DNA of 32,282 nucleotides from an uncultured Maribacter sp. (GTDB lineage: Bacteria; Bacteroidota; Bacteroidia; Flavobacteriales; Flavobacteriaceae), in NCBI GenBank assembly GCA_937125035.1, contig CAKZLG010000282.1:1-32282 (forward strand). Direction: 5' to 3'. This document shows positions 7,477 to 16,667 of the stretch, one piece after another; positions within the stretch are counted from its first letter, which is position 1, and each line of letters begins with the position of its first letter. The translations under genes and the position numbers were made by a program. Below the pieces are notes generated by a model, which saw nothing but the letters and a program-made list of their open reading frames with translations, had not been told where the DNA came from and did no database searches.

Positions 7477-8280
7477 TTACAGTTCGTCAGAGAGCCAACT
7501 CCGGACCTTGAATAGCAACAGTAGCTCTAGGACTATGGTGGGAAATTGGGTGAAAAGGCCCACGACCGCTAAAAGCACGGTAAGGAAAAAGAATGAGGTC
7601 AAGATTTCCAGACCTCCGGCCACATAGGCCAAGGCCCCTAATTTTTTTGCCGATTTCAAGATGGCAATGCCAAGAAGGATACCCACGGTGCCCATGATGA
7701 TGGCCTCTGCCACCAAGATGGCCTCCAAGGGAAGGCTTGCATGGAACATGGAGAATATGTCATACAGGTAAAACAGCCCGTAAACCACCATGATGATAAC
7801 AGTTATGATTTTCATAAGGTAGTTGCGGAGCAGCTTGCCGGCCACCAAAAAACCGTAGATGAAAAGCGCATAGCTCAAAAGGGCCACTATTTTAACGATC
7901 ACATGAATAGTCTTCCCATACACATAGGTGTCTTCGGTAAAGCGGTACCAATCGGATATGCCTTCAAATGCCCCCACAAGCAGAAAAAGGATACCGCCAA
8001 TGATGGCCGCCGTCAGCGCCCTCTGTGCGTACTTACTTTCAGTGGTACTCCCCAAGAACAGTTGGGCGGTAGGGTCTTTTTGCCCATACAGTTCCCCATA
8101 ATCATGGTCAAGGGCAGATAAGATGGTCTTTATGGTGTAGCTTCTTGGGCTCACTTCTCCGTTCTCAATTCTTTGCAGGGTACGTACATTGATGTTGCAG
8201 CGTTCCACCAGTTCCTCTTGGGTGAAACCTTTCTGTTTGCGCAGGGATGAAATTTTAATGCCCAGTTCCGGTTGTTTCAT
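7477..8280 (-). CDS. XRE-family helix-turn-helix regulator with integral membrane domain
   Basis: This 267-residue protein begins with an XRE helix-turn-helix (residues 7-62: LGIKISSLRKQKGFTQEELVERC, then RTLQRIENGEVSPRSYT). About 25 linker residues follow, then five or so membrane helices (near 88-107, 127-147, 155-175, 185-208, 213-245). The DNA-binding domain is therefore tethered to the inner membrane. Such fusions are widespread in Flavobacteriia, but signals and targets are mostly unknown. A membrane-state sensor acting on nearby promoters is a reasonable guess. It stands alone between mfd and the TerB-like gene, all on the same strand. Confidence 0.88.
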   Translation of the reverse strand: MKQPELGIKISSLRKQKGFTQEELVERCNINVRTLQRIENGEVSPRSYTIKTILSALDHDYGELYGQKDPTAQLFLGSTTESKYAQRALTAAIIGGILFLLVGAFEGISDWYRFTEDTYVYGKTIHVIVKIVALLSYALFIYGFLVAGKLLRNYLMKIITVIIMVVYGLFYLYDIFSMFHASLPLEAILVAEAIIMGTVGILLGIAILKSAKKLGALAYVAGGLEILTSFFFLTVLLAVVGLFTQFPTIVLELLLLFKVRSWLSDEL

Positions 8281-8423
8281 GATGAAGGTTTTTTCTTGTT
8301 CGCCCTACAAGATTAGCCTCAATTTAAAAGGAATTTGCCGTATTTTGGAATATTTGGCCCGACATTCACACGGCATTTCAACATAAGTAGTTGATGCATA
8401 ACGTTTTATTGAATTTCAGGTGA

Positions 8424-11400
8424 TCAAAGCGTTTCCAACACGGTCTCCTCAGTATCAAAGGGTTTCAAGGCCTTCAGCCCATCTTCAACCGATTTTATGT
8501 CCTCAAAGACCAAGAGCAAGCGCAGGCCATTACGTGTTTTTTTCTCTTTGAGGGTACCCTGTTTGGGTCTACTTTGCACCCATTGCAGGATTTTTGTAAA
8601 GGCGGGGCTCTGGTAAAAGTCCGATTGCTGGTCTGCAATGAAATAACCAATGAGCTTGTTGGCCTTCATCACTACTTTTTCCAATCCCATGGCGTTGGCG
8701 ATCCTCTTAATACGAACGGAATTCATTAGATCTTCAGCCTCGTTGGGCAGCTCACCGAACCGATCAATCAGATCCAGCTCAAACCTTTGCAGTTCCGCCT
8801 CGTCCTTTACTTGGTTCAATTGGGTGTACAGGTTAAGGCGTTCTGTGATGTTGTTGATGTAGGCATCTGGGAAGAGGAGCTCAAAATCCGAATCGATCTG
8901 GGTCTCCTTTACATAGATTTTTTCTTTGTGGCCCTCCACTTCTTCATACAGTTCCTTGAATTCATTTTCCTTGAGTTCCTCAATGGCCTCTGAAAGTATT
9001 TTCTGATAGGTCTCAAAGCCGATCTCATTGATGAAACCGCTCTGTTCCCCGCCAAGTAGATCCCCCGCACCCCGTATCTCAAGGTCTTTCATGGCAATGT
9101 TGAAACCGCTTCCCAGTTCCGTGAATTGTTCCAAAGCCTCTATGCGCTTGCGGGCATCTGTGGTCATGGACTCATAGGGCGGGGTAACGAAGTAACAGAA
9201 TGCCTTTTTGTTACTGCGGCCCACGCGCCCCCGCATTTGGTGCAAATCGCTGAGCCCAAAGTTATTGGCGTTGTTGATGAAGATGGTATTGGCATTGGTG
9301 ACATCCAGCCCACTTTCCACAATGGTGGTGCTCACCAGTACATCAAAGGCCCCGTTGATGAACTGCAGCATGAGTGTCTCCAGTTTTTTGCCCTCCATTT
9401 GGCCGTGGCCTATGCCCACCTTGGCATCGGGTACCAAACGTTGTATCATGCCGGCCACTTCCTTAATGTTCTCTATGCGGTTATGGATGAAGAAGATCTG
9501 GCCGCCCCGTTCTATTTCGTAGGCAATGGCATCCCTTACGGTCTCCTCGTTGAAGCGTATCACGTGGCTCTCTATAGGGTAGCGGTTGGGCGGGGCCGTG
9601 GTGATCACGGAGAGGTCCCGGGCCGCCATTAGGCTAAATTGCAGGGTTCTGGGGATGGGCGTGGCCGTTAGGGTTAGCACGTCCACATTTTCCTTGATGG
9701 ACTTTAACTTATCTTTTACCGCCACACCGAATTTTTGTTCTTCATCCACAATGAGCAGTCCTAGATCCTTGAACTTCACGTTTTTGTTGACCAATTGGTG
9801 GGTGCCTATGATAATATCCACTTTGCCCTCTTCCAAGTTGGCCAAAGTTTCCCTACGCTCCTTTGCTGTCCGGAAACGATTCAGATAGTCTACCGTTACG
9901 GGCATGTCCTTTAGGCGTTCACTAAAGGTGCGGTGGTGTTGAAAGGCCAAGATGGTGGTGGGCACCAAAACGGCCACTTGTTTCCCATTGTCCACGGCCT
10001 TAAAGGCCGCCCTAATGGCCACCTCGGTCTTACCAAAGCCCACATCGCCACAAATGAGTCGGTCCATGGGCCGTTCGCTTTCCATGTCCTTTTTGATGTC
10101 CTCCGTAGCGGTGCTCTGGTCTGGGGTGTCCTCATAGATGAAGGAGGCCTCCAGCTCGTTTTGCAGGTAGCTGTCCGGCGAATACTGAAAGCCTTTTTCC
10201 AACCGCCTCTTGGCGTAGACCTTAATGAGGTCAAAGGCAATTTTCTTAACACGGGCCTTGGTCTTGTCCTTTACCTTTTTCCAAGCTCCGGAGCCCAGTT
10301 TATAGATTTTGGGAACGGCCCCGTCCTTACCGTTGAACTTGGATATTTTGTGCAGGGAATGGATGCTCACGTAGAGGATATCGCGTTCGCCGTACATGAG
10401 CTTTATGGCCTCTTGTTTCTTGCCCTCCACATCTATTTTTTGCAGTCCGCCGAACTTGCCTATACCATGGTCTATGTGGGTCACATAATCCCCGATCTCC
10501 AATTTATTCAACTCCTTTAGGGTGATGGCCTGCTTCTTGGCATACCCGTTTTTAAGGTGGAACTTGTGGTAGCGCTCAAAAATCTGGTGGTCCGTATAGC
10601 AGAGCAGCTTTAGGTCATGGTCCAAAAAACCTTGGTGCAGGGGAAAGACAAGGGTTTTGTAGGGCACCTTTTCTGAAACCTCCTCAAAAATATCATGGAA
10701 GCGCTTGGCCTGCTGTTCAGAAGCACAGCAAATAATGTTGTCATACCCCTTGGCATGGTGCTCGTTGAGGTTTTGGATGAGCAGATTGAATTTTTTGTTG
10801 AAGGCCGGTTGGGGAGCGGTGTTGAAGGCAAGGGTCTCCATGGCCGTTGCACCGGGTTCCGTACCGCCCAAGGAAATACACCTAAAATGCTGTAATTGTG
10901 CCTGGAAGGCAGGCCCATTTAAAAACAGGTCTTCTGGGTTGGCGTGTTTCAGTGCGTCTGGGAGGGTGCTAAAGGCCTCTTTTGCCTTGGCATAGAAATC
11001 ATCCAGACGGCCATAGAGGAGGCTTTGGTTCTTGCAGCAGACCACGGTCCTATCTGAGATATAGCCCAGAAAGCTCTCCCGTTTTTCCACCAAGGTCTTA
11101 TTGGCCACATTGGGAACAATGGTGATTTTCTTCACCTTTTCCGTAGAGAGCTGGGTCTCCACATCAAAGGTGCGGATACTGTCAACTTCATCACCAAAAA
11201 ACTCCAACCGGTAGGGGACATCGTTAGAGAAGGAAAAGACATCCACAATGCCACCACGCACGGAAAATTCCCCGGGCTCGGTCACAAAGTCCACCCGTTT
11301 GAACTTGTATTCAAAAAGCACTTCGTTCAAAAAATCCAAAGAGAGCGTATCGTTCAATTGGATCTTCAAGGTGTTTTTGTCCAGCTCTTTACGGGTCACC

Positions 11401-11828
11401 ACTTTTTCAAAGAGGGCATCGGGGTAGGTGACGACAAGCGCAGGTTTTTTTCGGGAATTGATGCGGTTGAGCACTTCTGCCCGTAGGAGCACGTTGGCAT
11501 TGTCCGTTTCCTCTATCTGGTAGGGCCTTCTATAGCTGCCGGGATAGAAGAGCACATCCTTATCACCAATGATCAGTTCCAGGTCATTGAGGTAATAGGC
11601 CGCTTCTTCCTTGTCGTTGAAAATGAGCAGAAATGGACTGTCACACGACCGAAAGAGGGAAGCCATGACAAAGGATAGTGAGGAACCTACCAGTCCTTTT
11701 ACCGCTATGCCCCCATCCGTTTTCTCCCCATCCTTGGAGTCCAAAAGGTCATTTTGGTCCATGAGGGCCTCCAGTTTCCGGAGTTTCGGAGACTGTGCTA
11801 CCCGTTCTAGTATGGATGATTTGGTCAA
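8424..11828 (-). CDS. mfd: Transcription-repair coupling factor Mfd
   Basis: With the start at TTG 11826-11828 the protein has 1134 residues. It displaces RNA polymerase stalled at DNA lesions and recruits UvrA. Domains in order: UvrB-homology region (GEFSVRGGIVDVFSF); RNA-polymerase-interacting domain near residues 440-540 (LEIGDYVTHIDHGIGKFGG); RecG-like translocase with Walker A GDVGFGKT at about 594-601, DEEQ at about 695-698, TATPIPRTLQ and GRVGRS near 865; and the C-terminal TRCF domain. The longest frame begins 21 codons earlier at another TTG, but a perfect promoter overlaps that segment and flavobacterial Mfd proteins typically begin close to the SPK motif seen here (SSILERVAQSPKLRKLEAL). 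Residue numbers are approximate. Confidence 0.95.
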   Translation of the reverse strand: MTKSSILERVAQSPKLRKLEALMDQNDLLDSKDGEKTDGGIAVKGLVGSSLSFVMASLFRSCDSPFLLIFNDKEEAAYYLNDLELIIGDKDVLFYPGSYRRPYQIEETDNANVLLRAEVLNRINSRKKPALVVTYPDALFEKVVTRKELDKNTLKIQLNDTLSLDFLNEVLFEYKFKRVDFVTEPGEFSVRGGIVDVFSFSNDVPYRLEFFGDEVDSIRTFDVETQLSTEKVKKITIVPNVANKTLVEKRESFLGYISDRTVVCCKNQSLLYGRLDDFYAKAKEAFSTLPDALKHANPEDLFLNGPAFQAQLQHFRCISLGGTEPGATAMETLAFNTAPQPAFNKKFNLLIQNLNEHHAKGYDNIICCASEQQAKRFHDIFEEVSEKVPYKTLVFPLHQGFLDHDLKLLCYTDHQIFERYHKFHLKNGYAKKQAITLKELNKLEIGDYVTHIDHGIGKFGGLQKIDVEGKKQEAIKLMYGERDILYVSIHSLHKISKFNGKDGAVPKIYKLGSGAWKKVKDKTKARVKKIAFDLIKVYAKRRLEKGFQYSPDSYLQNELEASFIYEDTPDQSTATEDIKKDMESERPMDRLICGDVGFGKTEVAIRAAFKAVDNGKQVAVLVPTTILAFQHHRTFSERLKDMPVTVDYLNRFRTAKERRETLANLEEGKVDIIIGTHQLVNKNVKFKDLGLLIVDEEQKFGVAVKDKLKSIKENVDVLTLTATPIPRTLQFSLMAARDLSVITTAPPNRYPIESHVIRFNEETVRDAIAYEIERGGQIFFIHNRIENIKEVAGMIQRLVPDAKVGIGHGQMEGKKLETLMLQFINGAFDVLVSTTIVESGLDVTNANTIFINNANNFGLSDLHQMRGRVGRSNKKAFCYFVTPPYESMTTDARKRIEALEQFTELGSGFNIAMKDLEIRGAGDLLGGEQSGFINEIGFETYQKILSEAIEELKENEFKELYEEVEGHKEKIYVKETQIDSDFELLFPDAYINNITERLNLYTQLNQVKDEAELQRFELDLIDRFGELPNEAEDLMNSVRIKRIANAMGLEKVVMKANKLIGYFIADQQSDFYQSPAFTKILQWVQSRPKQGTLKEKKTRNGLRLLLVFEDIKSVEDGLKALKPFDTEETVLETL

Positions 11829-11843
11829 TCCAATAAATTTGCG

Positions 11844-11875
11844 GCAAAAGTAACCCTGAGCGACATACCATACAA
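11844..11875 (-). promoter_or_regulatory. Promoter of mfd
   Basis: On the minus strand TTG (11873-11875), a 20-nt spacer and TACTTTTGC (11844-11852) match the Bacteroidota consensus. Transcription would start near 11840, only about 12 nt before the TTG start codon, which excludes the longer reading frame. Confidence 0.7.
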
Positions 11876-12049
11876 TTTTTTCCCTTGTCAATTTGGACTT
11901 TCACCAGGAATGCAACAGGGTTAATGGTCATTTCAATAGGGTTTGCAGGTCAGGGGGAATAGGATTGGTATGCGTGAAGCTTTTTTCTTTTGGCGAAGGA
12001 CCTCCTCTAAAAGGGTGTGCGGCTATCAGGACAAGGCCGGTCCTATGGC

Positions 12050-12247
12050 TCACCACTTCATCTCCACATCAAAGCAGTTGCGAACGTCCCTTATCACCGT
12101 ATGGCCGTAATAGGCAGCGGCCAATAACAATTCCGATCCGCCTACGATGTACGGATTTAGAAAACCCACTATTTGGGTCCCCAGCATGCCTGCCAAGACA
12201 CCGGAATTCATAAGAAGCAATACAATCAATACACTTGAAGTTTTCAT
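12050..12247 (-). CDS. Small hydrophobic protein, hypothetical
   Basis: A 65-residue frame with ATG at 12245-12247 starts KTSSVLIVLLLMNSGVLAG, a signal-anchor-like segment. A glycine-rich second hydrophobic stretch (PYIVGGSELLLAAAYYG) and a charged tail (VIRDVRNCFDVEMKW) follow. It is not recognised as a known family. Its support is the coherent membrane-protein composition and its position in a gap between mfd and the hybrid regulator, on the same strand as both. It could be spurious. Confidence 0.4.
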   Translation of the reverse strand: MKTSSVLIVLLLMNSGVLAGMLGTQIVGFLNPYIVGGSELLLAAAYYGHTVIRDVRNCFDVEMKW

Positions 12248-12398
12248 ATGTAACGTGTTTTAGGATTTTGTATAAAGGTCAGTATCCAGGCCGCAACGTG
12301 TCTTGGTTATTTCACCAAAAAGGGGGATTATTTCTGCAATGGCCTACTGATTGTAGGGAGTATTTTGTCATTATAGATAGTAAAATATTCATAAACAA

Positions 12399-15300
12399 CT
12401 AGTTACGAAATTCCGTAGGGCTCTCGCCAACCGTCTCCTTAAAAGCCTTGCTGAACCAATTGGGGTCGTTGAACCCTGTGGAAAAAGCAACCTCGGCAAC
12501 CGTTTTTTCAGAATGGGTAAGGAGTTCCTTGGCCTTTTCCAAACGCACGTGCCTAATGAAGATGGCGGTACTTTTATCAGTTAGGGCCTTTAGTTTTCGG
12601 TAGAGCTGTGAGTCGCTCAAGGCCAGGTCTTTGGCCAATTGAGCACTGTCATACTTGGCATTGTCCAAGTTTTTGTGCACCAAGGCAACGGCCTTGTTCA
12701 GGAATAGCAGGTTTTTATCCGGCGGTAGGGCGTTTTTTGCTTGTTTTTGAAGCATGGACGTTTTGTATTTGGCCTGCAACCGTTTTCTTTTCTCAATGAG
12801 CTTGGTAATGCGCAAGAGCAGTTCTTCTTCATTGAATGGCTTTGACAAATAGGCATCCGCTCCGCTTTTTAGCCCCTCCAAGCGGTCCTCGTCCAAAGAC
12901 TTCGCGGTGAGCATAATAATGGGAATGTGGCTGGTCCCCTCATGGTTTTGGAGCTTATGGGTGAGTTCATAGCCATCCATTAGGGGCATCATGACATCAG
13001 TGAGGATGACATCCGGAATTTCCTTTAAGGCTATTTCAAAACCCTCTTGGCCATGGTATGCGAACAATAAATGGTAGTGCTCATGTAGGCGGGAGCCAAT
13101 GTAGGTGGCTATATCGGCATTGTCCTCCACGACCAGAAGCGTATGGGCAGCCGCCTCTCTGGTAAGTTCCCTTTCCGCAAAGGATTGCTCTGGCTGTTGT
13201 TGCGCGGCCGTAGGTTGGAATTCTTCCGGAACTAAACCCTCATCCTTATCGGCCTTCGCTGCCCTTTTGGACAACGGAAGTTTAACTTTGAACGTAGTGC
13301 CCATGTCCTCAATGGAATTTACGGTGATCTCACCACCCATTAAGGAGATCAGTTCCTTGGTAAGGGACAGCCCTATGCCGGTGCCCGAAGTTTTGTCCGA
13401 GGTTTTTGAAGAGCGATAGAACCTATTGAAAATAAAGGGAAGCTCGTCTTTTGGAATGCCCAGGCCCTGGTCTTGTATGGTGATCGCCGCGCAATCCCCT
13501 TCTTGGGCCACCAACACTTTTACGGTGCTTCCTTCTTCAGAGAATTTGAGGGCATTGCTGATGAGATTGTAGAGTATTTGGCGCATTTTTCCCGTATCCA
13601 CATCCGTCATGACCACGTCTTGGGCCTTAACATACTTTAATTGGATGTTATGGGTTAGGGCGAGACTGGAAAAGCTTTGAACGATATAGTGGGTATACGC
13701 CGCTAGATCAATGGGGGCAATGTTCAGGGTTACATTGCCCGTTTCCAATTGGGCCAGATCAAGCATCTCATTGACCAATTTCAGTAGGTTTTTACTATTT
13801 TGTTCTATGGCATTTAGGGGAAGCTGCAACTTTGGACTCTCCCGGAATTCATGGCCCAAGGTGTTCAAATAGCCCAATATAACCGTCAGGGGCGTTCTGA
13901 ACTCATGTGTGATATTGGTAATGAGCTTTGATTTTATCCCATCCAACTCTTTGAGCCTTTTGGCTTCTTGTGATGCCATTTTTTGCCGTAGCCGGAAACG
14001 GTACATCAAATACCCTGTTCCCAAGAAGAGCATGGCATACGCCAGATAGGCCAAGTTGCTGTTGTACCATGGCGGTATCACAACAATTTCCAGTTCCAAC
14101 GGGTCTTTTTGCCAAAAGCCATCCCTAGAACTGCCCTGTATCCTTAACGTCTGTGCTCCCTTGGGCAGTTGCAGCAGTTGCAGTTCATTGGTATAGCCAA
14201 GGGCATTCCATGGTCCCCCTCCCAGGGAATAATGGTACTGGGTATTTTTATTGGGGCGGTAGTCAAAATCCGTGAACTGTATGTAGCATGGAAAGGAATC
14301 GTGGTTCAGCGTAATTTTTTCAGCCTTGCTAAACCCAATATCCAATACCTCTGGGTGGGTGATCGGGTTCACTTCGCGGTCCTTGATCGTAAGGGAGGTC
14401 AAAGACAGTTTCCCTTGCCGATCTAATTGGTGTACGTTGGTGGGCGTAAAAAAATTGTACCCGTTGATGCCCCCAAAATAGAGCATATTGTAGTCTTGGT
14501 CATTGAAATGCGCACCTAAGTTGAATTCCGAACTTTGCAGTCCGTCCTTTACGGTAAAATGGGTGAACTTTTCACTGTTTTTGTCAAAACGAAACAAGCC
14601 ATTGTTGGTGCTCATCCAGAGTAGGCCATCGGCATCTTCCAATAGATTATAGACGAAATCATCGGCCAGCCCTTCCTCTTTTCCGTAGTGGGTAAAGGTG
14701 TCATCTTCTTCATTGTACTTGGCAATACCACTTTCCGTGGCCACCCACAGGGTCTGTTCAGTATCCAGGAAAGTATGGAGTACGCTATTGTTCTTCAGTT
14801 CCCCGGGCCTGCCATTGGCGCGGTATGTTTTAAAATGGGGACTTTGATAATTTTCTTCCTTAAAGGTGAGAAGATTGAGCCCGTTCTCTGAGCTGATCCA
14901 ATACCGGTCCTTATTATCCTGTACCATGTTGTACACCACATCTGAACTTAGGGAAGTTTCCCCAGTCTTCATACCATAGTGCTCAAAGGATATTTGGTTT
15001 TGGGAAATGTTCCCCGTAAACCTGTTGAGTCCGCCCCCATAGGTACAGACCCACATGGTTCCAAAACGGTCTTTGTAAACGCTTCTGGTTTTGTCATTGC
15101 TCAAGGACTTTGGATTCTTTTCATCAAAATAAAATGACGTGATCTTTGGCCGTTCCGGATCAAAACCATTTAGGGAAATGACGGAAACACCTTTGGTGGT
15201 GGCTACCCAGAGGTTGTTGTCATCATCTTTGGCCATGCCCCTTATTACGTCATACGCCAATTTTTGCGCTGTGCTTTCTTTTGAAATGACATGGGTGTTG

Positions 15301-16412
15301 CCGTTGCGGTCAATGCAGTTGATTCCCTTACGGGTGCCAACGAATACATAATCGTCATCTTTAAAGATGGAAAAGACGTAGTTGTTCGTCAAGGCCGGAT
15401 GGGTATCGGGGTTAACGGTCTTAAAGACGTTCAAACCTTCTGAAGCAATGTCCAAATTGTTGGTTCCGATATACATCAGCCCATCCTGCACCAATACATC
15501 GTAGACCCTGTTGCTGGTAATGGTGTTGGCATTCACCAAGTCGCCCTTGTACACCCTACCGGAAGCAAACCTGCCCGTAGTCCTATCCAGATCGTTTAAA
15601 ATGAAAAACCCGTTGTCCGTGCCCAGATAAAGTTTGTTTTGAGCACTATAAATGGATTCTATAAAAAGTACCTCGTCTGAGCTTTCATCATGCTCGATGA
15701 CATCTAGGGCAAGGCTCTTGTCCTGGGGCGCTTGGTATAGATAAAGGCCACGGGAAGTCCCCAACAGCCAATCATTGTCATAAGGTACGATTTCCTCGAT
15801 GCTTCCGGGAAAAATGGCTTTGGAGACAGACCATTCGTCCAGGTTATCCAAGCGTCCTTTTAGAATGTTACCCGATTTGGTTCCCAAGATAATGTCCTTG
15901 TCCTTAATGGCTATGGCCGTAATGTTCTTATTCTTTGCAGCGTATTGTGTGGATGCATACTTGTCCTCTTTTCTGAGCACTACCAGACCTGTTTGGGAGG
16001 CGTTGGTATACACATTACCGTGCGCATCCATGGCCAGGGTAAGGTAGTTTCCGTCTTCCAAGGGTGCTTTCTGAAAGGTATCCGTATCTGGGTTGTAATA
16101 GCAAATTCCTTTGCCACCTGTAGCGATCCATAAGGTGCCGTCGTCATGTTGCACTAGGCGATTAATGAAATTGCCCGCTAGGGAGCGTGGATCGTTCTCA
16201 TTGTTTTGGTAGATCTTGAAGTTTTTGCCGTCAAAGCGGTTCAGTCCGTCCTGGGTACCCAACCAAAGAAACCCATCATTGGTCTGTGTGATACAGCGTA
16301 TGGTCTGTTGGCTAAGTCCATCTTCAAGACCATAATGCTGAAAATATAGGTCTTGTGCCACGCCTAACTTCATGGCCAAGAGAAATAAACAAACAAGAGA
16401 AAATCTATTCAC
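12399..16412 (-). CDS. Hybrid two-component system regulator (HTCS)
   Basis: This 1337-residue protein fuses sensor, kinase, receiver and DNA-binding output. Order: signal peptide (NRFSLVCLFLLAMKLGVAQ); periplasmic two-component propeller repeats (e.g. GFLWLGTQDGLNRFDG, LLWMSTNNGLFRFD) up to about residue 660; Y_Y_Y domain; one membrane helix near 784-806; HisKA with H836 in THEFRTPL; HATPase (GTGIGLSLTKELI); receiver with D1139 in LTDVMMPLMDG; and a C-terminal AraC helix-turn-helix (VAEVAFSTGFNDPNWFSKAF). HTCS proteins usually sense glycan breakdown products and activate polysaccharide-utilisation loci. No susC/susD or glycosidase genes lie near it here. The start is GTG; the next in-frame ATG would cut the signal peptide. 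Confidence 0.95.
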   Translation of the reverse strand: MNRFSLVCLFLLAMKLGVAQDLYFQHYGLEDGLSQQTIRCITQTNDGFLWLGTQDGLNRFDGKNFKIYQNNENDPRSLAGNFINRLVQHDDGTLWIATGGKGICYYNPDTDTFQKAPLEDGNYLTLAMDAHGNVYTNASQTGLVVLRKEDKYASTQYAAKNKNITAIAIKDKDIILGTKSGNILKGRLDNLDEWSVSKAIFPGSIEEIVPYDNDWLLGTSRGLYLYQAPQDKSLALDVIEHDESSDEVLFIESIYSAQNKLYLGTDNGFFILNDLDRTTGRFASGRVYKGDLVNANTITSNRVYDVLVQDGLMYIGTNNLDIASEGLNVFKTVNPDTHPALTNNYVFSIFKDDDYVFVGTRKGINCIDRNGNTHVISKESTAQKLAYDVIRGMAKDDDNNLWVATTKGVSVISLNGFDPERPKITSFYFDEKNPKSLSNDKTRSVYKDRFGTMWVCTYGGGLNRFTGNISQNQISFEHYGMKTGETSLSSDVVYNMVQDNKDRYWISSENGLNLLTFKEENYQSPHFKTYRANGRPGELKNNSVLHTFLDTEQTLWVATESGIAKYNEEDDTFTHYGKEEGLADDFVYNLLEDADGLLWMSTNNGLFRFDKNSEKFTHFTVKDGLQSSEFNLGAHFNDQDYNMLYFGGINGYNFFTPTNVHQLDRQGKLSLTSLTIKDREVNPITHPEVLDIGFSKAEKITLNHDSFPCYIQFTDFDYRPNKNTQYHYSLGGGPWNALGYTNELQLLQLPKGAQTLRIQGSSRDGFWQKDPLELEIVVIPPWYNSNLAYLAYAMLFLGTGYLMYRFRLRQKMASQEAKRLKELDGIKSKLITNITHEFRTPLTVILGYLNTLGHEFRESPKLQLPLNAIEQNSKNLLKLVNEMLDLAQLETGNVTLNIAPIDLAAYTHYIVQSFSSLALTHNIQLKYVKAQDVVMTDVDTGKMRQILYNLISNALKFSEEGSTVKVLVAQEGDCAAITIQDQGLGIPKDELPFIFNRFYRSSKTSDKTSGTGIGLSLTKELISLMGGEITVNSIEDMGTTFKVKLPLSKRAAKADKDEGLVPEEFQPTAAQQQPEQSFAERELTREAAAHTLLVVEDNADIATYIGSRLHEHYHLLFAYHGQEGFEIALKEIPDVILTDVMMPLMDGYELTHKLQNHEGTSHIPIIMLTAKSLDEDRLEGLKSGADAYLSKPFNEEELLLRITKLIEKRKRLQAKYKTSMLQKQAKNALPPDKNLLFLNKAVALVHKNLDNAKYDSAQLAKDLALSDSQLYRKLKALTDKSTAIFIRHVRLEKAKELLTHSEKTVAEVAFSTGFNDPNWFSKAFKETVGESPTEFRN

Positions 16413-16667
16413 CGGGTTATTGTTTTGCCTCGTTATAGGGCTGAAAACATGTTAAATTTTAACAAAAATGAATCAATTCCAAAATGGAAATGTATTTCTT
16501 GAGTGTTTTTATGGATGATTGGTAGTGTTTTGTGTTATAAATGTACCCAAGTCAGTTATTGCATCTTAGAAATGTTGGCCTGCCCTATGTCACAAATATT
16601 GAGTTGACCTTCACTAATTCGAATAAAGGGAAGACTGAGTTGTTGTTCTAATGGATAAGGCCGGCCT
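16413..16667. promoter_or_regulatory. 255-bp intergenic region with a 15-bp inverted repeat upstream of the HTCS gene
   Basis: The region separates the HTCS start from the end of the TspO-like gene and is AT-rich. It contains the near-perfect palindrome TGTTAAATTTTAACA at 16450-16464 (7-bp arms around one base), 38 nt before the GTG start. No clean TTG-N20-TAnnTTTG promoter was found and there is no convincing gene. The palindrome is a candidate operator or autoregulatory site. Confidence 0.45.

Noticed and set aside
9126-9632. 168-codon plus-strand open frame opposite mfd
   Set aside because: It lies wholly within the conserved translocase region of mfd on the other strand, has no recognisable domain, and is a codon-usage shadow.
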